Below are positions 56,425-64,000 of a stretch of 64,000 nucleotides of DNA, piece by piece. Source of the stretch: Thysanoteuthis rhombus. Its lineage: Eukaryota > Mollusca > Cephalopoda > Oegopsida > Thysanoteuthidae. The notes under the pieces were generated by a model. That model was given only the letters and a program-made list of their open reading frames with translations. It did no database searches and was not told the DNA's origin. Made by a program: the position numbers and the translations under genes. The stretch's first letter is position 1. Every line of letters starts with the position of its first letter. The stretch spans positions 50,925,681-50,989,680 of the forward strand of contig OY735218.1 of the NCBI GenBank assembly GCA_963457665.1, in the 5' to 3' direction.

Positions 56425-56715
56425 GTTTCTCTAATAAGAGTGCTTGAAATCATTTTCTGGATACGACATAAACATTTTTCAATGCATTTTGGTAGAACAG
56501 AATATAAGTGAGAACCGTCTGTTTGTATGTCATGCTATAGGAACCACCTAAACATTGGCACAGCCCAATCACATTTGGTATGCATGTTCAATGGACTGAG
56601 GGTAACGTTACAAAGTTTTTTTGTCTGTTGTTGTTTTTGTTTGTTTGTTTGTTTTTTCTTTGTATGTTAGGGGTCTGCGTCTAATCTCACCCCGATAATA
56701 ATGATCTGATTTCCA
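56425..56715 (+). repeat. Dispersed repeat family E, copy 2
   Basis: Matches copy 1 at 53875-54140 over its whole length. This copy carries an extra (GTTT)n stretch at about 56620-56655 before AGGGGTCTGCGTCTAATCTC. Confidence 0.8.
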
Positions 56716-56719
56716 TCTA

Positions 56720-58840
56720 TTTCAATATAATGATAAGTGTGACTCACCCAAACTATACTCAATCGACCTGGGAGAATGCTTTGGAGTAAAAACGTTGCTG
56801 ATTCTTGGAGACAATTTTCTATCACCTCGCCGCCTCCGATGTTAGAATTAAACGTACACCAAGAGCACACAATGATGATTTTCAAGAGGAATATAATTTG
56901 ATTAATGCATAGTTCGAATCCATGATATCTCATCTCAATTAGGAACATGCAGAATTATATAATTGATTATATCTGGTGAAAAAGTTAGGACTTCTAAAGG
57001 AAATGGCTGAGAAAATTGTACCTCACGAGAAAGTTTTCAATTAGAATTGGAACTTATTTCTAAAATACTTAAATGGAAGTCTAAATACAATTGGGGACAT
57101 TTTTCTTTCTTTGCGCTATACAAGATGATGTCCCTGCTGTGGTAACAGGAAGCTCCCGTCTTATTTACTGCAATGCCGATCGATGTGAAAGATACTGATT
57201 TCACCAACGAAAATATTTCCTATTTAATTTGATCTCTCCAGTTATCAAAGAAGCCATGTCTTATCGTCTTCGACGGTCTGTCAGGAACAACGCATCATGT
57301 CCTTTGACGAAGTTACTGCGTACATAAAGAGTCAGAGTTCTCTAAAAAAAAAAAACGTCTTAAAAACATAATAACTTTGTATGTTAGCTGTTCATCTTAT
57401 TAAGGTTCTATTCATTAAAGTGAACAAAAAATCAAGTCCTTGTGAAAGTGATAAGCAAAAGCAATGTTATCTTGGTATGTGTTCTGCTTTAGAAAAGAGA
57501 AGGAATCGTTGAAAAAAAATTCTCTAAACTTTATCACGCGATTTCCAGGAGTGCTTTGACTCGTTGCCGAGCGGCACAGAAGCATAAATATTTGGCTTCA
57601 TTTTCTTCTTTCTCTCCTAAGCCAAATGGTTTCCTATATTTCTGTGAACTCATTTGAAATACTGTTTTCCTCCGATATACACTGAATAGATTAATTTTCA
57701 GAAGTTGTTGATTTTGGAATTTACAACATTCTTTGATAACTTTTCTTGAAAATACCGATAGTCTCTTGGAAATTCCAATGCTTTTAGATGCAATTGCCAT
57801 CATTGACTGACATAGCGGAATGTTAGTTTCATCCCTTAGTGTGTTGCCAATTTATATGTTGCTGGGTTACGTCCCTTGCTCAATGTTGCCAATTTAGACG
57901 TTTTTGATTGCGTGTAAATGTCAGAAAATGGGATTGAGATGATTTTTGATAAGACTAAGTTATATTTATTTTACTCAATTTATGAAAGAAGTAATAATTC
58001 GATAAGAGAAATGTCAAAATTAAAGTCACATTTTATTGAATAATAATAATAATATATTTCAACAGATATCTCGAGAATCAAAATGTTTTTGGATGTTTTA
58101 AGATACATTTTTTTTTACTCAATTTTATAAGTAAACCTAAAAATAAATTTGGCATCACTGCCATCGCTAGATGTTCCCAAAAGAACAAGACTAACCCAAC
58201 TAAAGTCAGACTTTCAGGCTCTTTTTTTTTCAATTTGGTCGTATTTTGCTGATTTCTGCTTTGCATTGTCCTAGAGTTTCTTAATCATTTGAAGTTTTAA
58301 GCCGAAATATCGTATCGTGAATTATTCTGACGAGCATCTTCCTCTTTGTTGTTTTCCTTACAGCCTTACCATTATCCGCTGGATTATTTTTACTCGTATT
58401 ATCAACTAATGTTTGATCACAACGTTTCAGTCAGTGGGTTAAGCAGTTTTCCTCAGGTATATATCAGAACCGGAAAACCTGAAACTTCTTTTCCCTTATT
58501 AGATGAAGATTCGCTTCAGGGAAGTAGTGTATTTTCGTAGAAAAAAGTAACTTTATGCTTTTTGAAGTTTCGAATGAAAACGTCCACGTTTTCTTTAGGA
58601 AATATCTCATTCTCGAGAAGTGGGCACACAAGTGAATGCTGTTTAAAGGCAAGAACAGCTTTTTGATCATCTTTTGTTGAACATTTCGAAAGGATAGAGG
58701 TTTTAAATGTATGCCTAAATATGTTTCTTTAAGAGGATATGATAAAGCAGGCCTAGAGAGTTACTCATTGAAACCAACAAAATGCTACGTTTTAGTTGAT
58801 CAATTGGAAATTGGGAAAAAGGGTGACCATTGAATTAATT
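56720..58840. other. No confirmed gene
   Basis: AT-rich unique-looking sequence. A minus-strand 89-codon frame at 57534-57803 (contains KPFGLGEKEENEAKYLCF) has ordinary composition but no domain I know, and its length is within chance expectation. Other frames are shorter. Confidence 0.35.
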
Positions 58841-58849
58841 ACTTATCTC

Positions 58850-59072
58850 TCCTTTTGTTGGGCAGTAATTACGAAAAAAGTTTGAAATAAAAGATAAAGA
58901 GCACGAATGCTTCCACACATAAGGGGGTCAATTAAGCATAAGCTTACGTTGCAAATTGACCCCCTCCCCCACTAAAAACCTGGGTTGGGCTAAAAAGTTT
59001 TTTGTTTTAGATACAGAGAGTAAATATTGAATATTTCAGCCCTTTAACTCCACTGGCCTGGTCTGTACACGT

Positions 59073-59076
<4 letters not shown>
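58850..59076 (+). repeat. Dispersed repeat family D, copy 2
   Basis: TTTTGTTGGGCAGTAATTAC, GTTGCAAATTGACCCC, AAAAACCTGGGTTGG, GAGTAAATATTGAATATTTC and AGCCCTTTAACTCCACTGG align with copy 1 (32600-32775) and with 62615-62830. It ends exactly at a 68-bp (TA)n run. Confidence 0.65.

Positions 59077-59144
<68 letters not shown>
59077..59144. repeat. (TA)n microsatellite
   Basis: About 68 bp of pure TA. Confidence 0.95.
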
Positions 59145-59145
<1 letters not shown>

Positions 59146-60305
59146 CGCCAGCTAATCGGAGCAACCCCCAAAAGCTGAACAAACCTTTATTGATCCTTTT
59201 CCCCTAATTGAAAATCCTAGCCCTAATATTTGTTACAAGTATTTGTTACCCTTGGTTATTTTACTTCAAGATGGATATAAATGCTTTCATATAACGTGTT
59301 TGTATGTATGCACACCATTTGTTTTGTTTCAACACAGGTACACGATCTATTCATAAACTGTCTCATTACGATGCAAATATTGCACATGTATGTGTAAAGC
59401 TAGGAATGCATTTGCCTAGTATCTTTTGGTCCTGGTATTTCATTTATAGTTTCATATTTGAAATATATTCGAGTTTTGTTAGAATGTGTTGCTGAAAGTC
59501 AACAAAATAAAATAAAAACTCTGTATGTATAGCAATTTACACATAAAATGGCACTTCAAACATTGGTATGTAAAGGGGTAGTGTTAGCTTAAATGTAAAC
59601 GTATATTTTGAGTATGTATCTATTTATAGCTGAAAGATTTGAATAAACATTGTGTGCAGACCTGTTTACCCATACAAAATGGCATTTCTTTACTCTAACA
59701 TTGGTATGTACTGGACCAATGCTGCTTTAATATAAGCGATTCGAGGTTGTCTCTAATGGAAATATTTTTCTTTTTCACCAAGAGAAGTCGAGTCAATATT
59801 AAGTGTCCACAAATTATGTGAAGGAGAGTCATAAAGTAGTATTAGTCGTTATCAACATTATCGTCACGTTTGGTCATTCAATAAACTAGATTGCTAGTTT
59901 GTACATCAGTAAGTTTTTTTTGCGGAGGGGGCTAATAATTTGCACACTTAGTTACATGTTGATTCTTAGTATCAAGAAGAGAAAGATGTTTTCTTTAAAA
60001 TACTTTTGTCTCTGTTTGCTTAAGTGCTGAATACTCCACAAGTTCTTACATCAAACATGAATTATTCGGTATAATGAAATAATGTTTGTTTTACATGACG
60101 AGACAGTTTGTGAAGTGCAACTTCTTTTTTCTCAGATATCAGCTTTTTAGCTTTTGTATTTTTAAGACCCATCAGCGATTTTTAAAGTATTTTTCTGCCA
60201 GACTTTATTGATTAATTTTAGATTTTTCAGAGTACCCTAGATATATCGCATCCTTAGAGGTACATCCTCTTCTCAGCAGTTGCAAGGTTTGCAGATACAA
60301 TGCGA
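59145..60305. other. No confirmed gene; weak local duplication
   Basis: A 63-codon frame at 59304-59495 follows a TTTCAACACAG acceptor-like sequence and precedes AATAAAATAAAA, but it has no recognisable domain. CATAAAATGGCACTTC...AACATTGGTATGTA near 59540 recurs near 59675, a weak tandem pair about 140 bp apart. Confidence 0.35.
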
Positions 60306-60312
60306 CACTTCA

Positions 60313-60540
60313 TGGTGCAGGTGGCTTAACAATTTACAACTCGGATAATCAAATCAGCAAAGAGGGTTCAAACTCTAGCTGGGTCAATCTGCATTTACTT
60401 CAGAAAATCATGAATACATCTCTTCTACCCCTACCAATGGGTAAATAGTAGGGAAAGTCTGGGCTATCTATATTTGATTGGCAATCAGTCTAGAAGGACA
60501 AAGTCTTATTCCAAGCCTAGCATTAGAGCCATGGTGGTTG
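60313..60540 (+). repeat. tRNA-derived SINE family 1
   Basis: GGTGCAGGTGGCTTAACAAT, a B-box-like GGGTTCAAACTCTAG, ACATCTCTTCTACCCCTACC and the tail block TGATTGGCAATCAGTCTAGA AGGAC follow the order of the 10.7 and 50.4 kb copies. Confidence 0.7.
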
Positions 60541-60764
60541 TATGCTAACTGATTTCTTTCCGACACCCCTGTGCAGTCAAGTTGATGCTAAACGTATCGA
60601 TCTTCTTTCCTTCGGAGAACATCAGCGAGGCCGATGGATAGATTCGGAGGCCTTGGCATTTTTGGATATTCATGTGCTTCACCTGCCCTAGAGAAGTCAT
60701 CTATGTTTTTCCATTATCTACCGAGGCAAATGAAAAGATACTTTTATACTGACACGTATTAAAC

Positions 60765-61018
60765 TGGAGATTGAGAAACGTCTACAACTGATGCGTCTAA
60801 CCAATAGTCATCCATGGAGCTGAAACGTGGCACCAAATCAAAAGATTGTCGCTCAAACTAAGGAGTATGCAACATGCACAAGAGAGGTTTATGCCTATTA
60901 TCACACAGAGAGACTATATTAGAAACACACAGAAGCCATAGATATCATAAAATCCATTGTAAAATTCAATTTACAATGGGAAGGAAATATTGCACAGATG
61001 TCTAGCAACCGTTGGACT
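60765..61018 (+). repeat. RTE-type retrotransposon fragment, strongly degraded
   Basis: ATAGTCATCCATGGAGCTGA, GAGTATGCAACATGCACAAG, ACACAGAGAGACTATATTAG and GATATCATAAAATCCATTGT correspond to the C-terminal ORF segment of the other copies, but with many substitutions and indels and no open frame. The 3' end is absent. Confidence 0.65.
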
Positions 61019-61405
61019 CTGTGCAGGTAGACTAACGGTTAACGTCACTGAATAGAATCGGTGGAACGAAATCAAACAGCTATGACAGTTGCCGTTCATC
61101 ATCAGCTTTTTAACGTTTGTCGTTAAGTAGAGACCTCCCCACAAGTTACGGAATAAGGGCAGTACTTTTTTGAACTTGTCTAATTCATCACACTATCTTA
61201 CTTTTTGCCTTCCACAATTTTGCATATGATCTCTGGGTATTCACAATGTTTTGTATACTGTGCTGCCTTTTGATCTCTCCACATATTCATTTGCATTGAT
61301 CTTCTTCCCCTTTCCTACCCAAGCAATAGATAGATGGCCAGGTAGGCAGCGCTTCTCAATGTTGGTTGGCAACTAGTCTACGAAACGAACAACTTCGATT
61401 CCGAA
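61019..61405 (+). repeat. SINE family 1 split by an RTE insertion
   Basis: 61019-61094 is a SINE head (GTGCAGGTAGACTAACGGTT AACGTCACTGAATAGAATCG GTGGAACG). The rest of the SINE body and tail (TGCATTGATC, TTCCTACCCAAGCAA, GTTGGTTGGCAACTAGTCTA) resumes at about 61286-61405. The sequence in between is a minus-strand RTE 3' end. Confidence 0.6.
61097..61285 (-). repeat. RTE-type 3' end nested in a SINE
   Basis: CATCATCAGCTTTTTAACGT TTGTCGTTAAGTAGAGACCT, TTGAACTTGTCTAATTCATC, TGCATATGATCTCTGGGTAT TCACAATG and TGCTGCCTTTTGATCTCTCC is the reverse complement of the family's 3' end with an internal deletion. TTCAT occurs at both edges (61095-61099 and 61286-61290), a possible 5-bp target-site duplication. 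Confidence 0.65.
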
Positions 61406-61409
61406 CCGG

Positions 61410-61808
61410 GAGGGACCAACTTCATCGTCCCGAAAATGTATGCTTATTAATACATTGGTATGATTTTGATGTAAATACTGTATATTTCGGCGCAAAAAGC
61501 AAACCTCACATAAAACGCAGAGTTCAGTCTGTATCTCACTGGTTTTAGCTTCCTGTTTACTAAGTATTCTTGTATCGAATCCATTGGACAGCTCTATTTT
61601 GGGTGTGTTTTTGGATTCTTCAAGGCTGGTCTTATTTGTCGGAATATACAATTGTTTTGTTTTTTGATTTTTTTGTAGAAGGCTTCGTAAACAACAACTC
61701 CTAATTGTTTTAGATCACTTTGAGATTTCTAATACAATGAGGAGTGTTTTTAACCGATTGAGAAGTGTGTGAATTTATTCATTGGAATTCTTGAATATCT
61801 GACTAGAA

Positions 61809-61812
<4 letters not shown>
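61410..61812. other. No gene seen
   Basis: The opposite-strand frames at 61366-61548 and 61373-61651 overlap each other and partly lie on the SINE tail. Confidence 0.35.

Positions 61813-61813
<1 letters not shown>

Positions 61814-61865
<52 letters not shown>
61814..61865. repeat. (TA)n microsatellite
   Basis: About 52 bp of pure TA. Confidence 0.95.
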
Positions 61866-61867
<2 letters not shown>

Positions 61868-61869
61868 CT

Positions 61870-62610
61870 ACAATGTATTTAAACTGCGAAATGGCATGCT
61901 TCATGTTGAGTAAGAATTGACTTGCTGTAGACAGAATAATTGAATCTTTGCTCATTTGCGTGACGTGCTAGCCGGGGGCTACATGCTCTGTCCGGATACG
62001 AACTCCTTCTCTTCCATTGATTTTCATTTTTATCATAAAAAATGTGAAATTATCCGGTAAAATAGCCGAGAGCAAGAATAGAAACACTCCATTCTGATTC
62101 GCCATTCTTGACTTCCATTTCTATTGCCTTGAGCGTCATATGAAAATGAGAAAGGAAGCAGCCAAGTCCTAGTAATTTAAATACGTGTTCATTTCTGACT
62201 GAATGTTTCCTGGAGGATGACATCTTTCTTGAGCCCTTGCAACCAACCAGATAACACGTCGAGTAGGTACCCTCTGGTGCAGCTTCGTTTTTCCCAGGCG
62301 ATAATTTGATGGCTCAACTTTTTTTTCAACCCATCTACTACACTTGGTCGTTTGCTTGAAATAAGAACAGATTTTAATTTGAAAACCATTTGTTAGAAGG
62401 AAAATTCATTATTTTTTTAATAACTCATTCTATTTCTCTTTCCCTGATGGAGTCACTTAATAGATCGAAGTGTAAAGAACACTTTTGAATAGACAAGCTT
62501 TCTGCTTTCTTTCTGCGATACCTCAATACGTTAGTAACAATATCTGTTACCTCTCTTTGATATTCTAGTTTGGGAACCGGTGACACATCTTCATCATAAG
62601 TGACTTTCCT
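61870..62610. other. No confirmed gene
   Basis: Two minus-strand frames (62389-62189 and 62682-62425) have ordinary amino-acid composition but no recognised domain. They lie in different frames, and the second starts inside repeat family D. Confidence 0.35.
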
Positions 62611-62614
62611 CGAC

Positions 62615-62830
62615 TTTTGTTGGGCAGTGATCATTAAAAAGTCAGAGTTTTCAAAAATAGGCCTGGATGCTGCCAGACACAAACTGAAGGACTAATTTAG
62701 TACTGACACACAATTCTTATAGAGCCACCCATCAAAAACCTACTTTGTGGAGAGGGGGTTTTGAAAAATATATTTAAATGCATGTGAATGAATCTTGGAA
62801 TTTTCAGCCCTTTAGCTCCAAATTTACATT
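62615..62830 (+). repeat. Dispersed repeat family D, copy 3
   Basis: TTTTGTTGGGCAGTGATCAT, CATCAAAAACCTACTTTGTG, GAGAGGGGGT and TTTTCAGCCCTTTAGCTCCA align with copies at 58850 and 32600. This is the most diverged of the three in its middle. Confidence 0.5.
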
Positions 62831-62834
62831 TGTT

Positions 62835-63835
62835 TGGGAGATTAACGCATAACTACTTGTATTGCGTTCAAAGAAAATCTAGCCGTATGAAATTGAACAG
62901 AATTTTGTTTCAAAACAAGTTTGTTTTTTTGTATATCGCCATTTTCGTGAATTTGCATGAACTTACGGGTTATCTTGGAGTTCTTTCTGATCGATAAAGT
63001 AAGAATATCCTAGAATATACCAGTCAGAAATGACAGGGTTATTTATGTAGGGATTGACAGTAAGTAGCCCAAAGCTATTCTATTGGGTAACTTTTTTTTT
63101 AATCGTTCAAAAATTAGGATTCTTGAGTTATTTTTTTTAAGTCTCAACTCATCTCAAGCAGTCTTAATGGGGCCATCCCATTGTCGTGCAAACAAACAAG
63201 TAAATAATCAGTAAAAATGTTCAGATTCTGCCCATTCCTATCATTGATCCAAATTTACGCTTTCAGTGTTAACATAAGGTGAAGTAATCAGGACGTCAGA
63301 TACTGAAAAGCACTATATATGACGTGAATTATTGCCTTGCAGCAACAAGTTAAGAATGCATTATTTTTTATGATCCGCACAGATACTACGCTTTGAGTCC
63401 AGACAGAAGTGCTGGGGATCAATACTCAAATTCTAGACAGTGCACAGATGATACTCTGATCCTAAACAGGCGAGCCAATCCATATGTAAATATACCTGTC
63501 ATTTTTTACGCGTACTACGTAAGTAATTATTAATGCTCTTTTCCAACGTGAGACTGTCTGCTTTGCGATGACCTTTCGAAAAGTTCTTAGTTTTGTTGTC
63601 TTCACTTTGAGTTCTTGGCAGCAAAAGTTCTTTAAGAACGATTAAATCAATGAAACGCATGAATTATTGAGCGACAGTCTGGATTTTCTTTCTCAAACTA
63701 TAAACATCTTCGATCATAAAATCTCTAGCAACGATAGATTCAACTTGTAACCATCAACATACTCCAAAATCATTCAGATCTTTGGCACCGTAGCAGGAAT
63801 TATTCATAACTAGTAGTAGTAAAATTAAAGCTGGA
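62835..63835. other. No gene seen
   Basis: Unique-looking AT-rich sequence. Confidence 0.4.
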
Positions 63836-63883
63836 GCAATCTCTTTGTATATCTCTATATCTCTCTGTATCTATCAGCATCTA

Positions 63884-63924
<41 letters not shown>

Positions 63925-63997
63925 TTCTCCCACTCGGTAAATTTTCTCTCAATCTCTCTCTTTCCCCCGTCAATCTCCCTCTCTCTTTCTCTCTTCA
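63836..63997. repeat. CT-rich simple repeat at the window edge
   Basis: Imperfect ATCTCTATATCTCTCTGTAT passes into pure (CT)n at 63891-63918, then CT-rich sequence to the end of the window. Confidence 0.9.
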
Positions 63998-64000
63998 CAT

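Noticed and set aside
59304..59495. Possible terminal exon (acceptor-like site, 63 codons, AATAAA downstream)
   Set aside because: No recognisable domain, and splice and poly(A) signals of this quality are frequent by chance in AT-rich DNA.
62189..62682. Two consecutive minus-strand frames that might be one broken gene
   Set aside because: They are in different frames, have no known domain, and one begins inside repeat family D. The evidence is too thin to call a pseudogene.

Overview
This window reads as non-coding nuclear DNA from a metazoan, most likely an invertebrate. It is AT-rich. No ribosome-binding sites, operons or long open frames are visible. It carries many long (TA)n, (CA)n, (GATA)n and (CT)n microsatellites, at least two tRNA-derived SINE families, and about ten broken copies of one RTE-type non-LTR retrotransposon with trinucleotide (GAT)n tails. 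That mix, with SINE tails containing a TGTCAAACT block and TTAGC repeats, resembles mollusc (particularly cephalopod) genomes. The species call is an inference from style and was not tested by a search.

I found no convincing host protein-coding gene. Nearly all open frames are chance frames, translations of microsatellites (Tyr/Ile, Arg/Glu or Ser/Leu runs), or pieces of repeats. Possible exceptions are: a decayed protein-like stretch on the minus strand at 13573-14112, readable only across two frame changes; a short GC-richer frame at 30166-30492; and a CRE/ETS motif cluster at 8519-8622 just upstream of a short frame.

Layout: 1-5.4 kb holds unique sequence plus a tandem duplication (1.8-2.65 kb) with an inserted GC-rich block. 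5.4-7.3 kb holds a SINE and a large TA/TG block. 9.3-10.35 kb is a polypyrimidine tract, followed by a SINE at 10.7 kb. 15.8-18 kb is a field of diverged duplicated units with a related field at 23.5-24.15 kb. 19.5-20.9 kb is a 1.3 kb minisatellite. 24.3-24.75 kb is a fold-back RTE fragment. 27.8-29 kb contains several copies of a palindrome-bearing repeat. 31.8-32.2 kb is a minus-strand RTE end. 37.2-37.9 kb is an AT-rich tandem array with an RTE copy almost abutting it, then further RTE copies at 39.9-40.7 and 45.4-46.5 kb around a tandem array of ~0.8-1 kb units (41-43.9 kb). 48.2-48.6 kb contains a 40-bp tandem repeat. 49.4-50.5 kb is an RTE/RTE/SINE cluster. 53.9-56.7 kb contains a duplicated 0.3 kb repeat and another RTE copy. 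60.3-61.4 kb is a nested RTE-in-SINE structure with a candidate target-site duplication.

The parts do not form a pathway. The window is best read as an accumulation of dead retroelements and tandem repeats. The most informative signals are the structural scars: an inverted piece compatible with twin priming, a fold-back, a reverse transcriptase lacking its ADD-box region, a duplicated C-terminal segment, a nested insertion, and several dispersed repeat families with no identity I can name.
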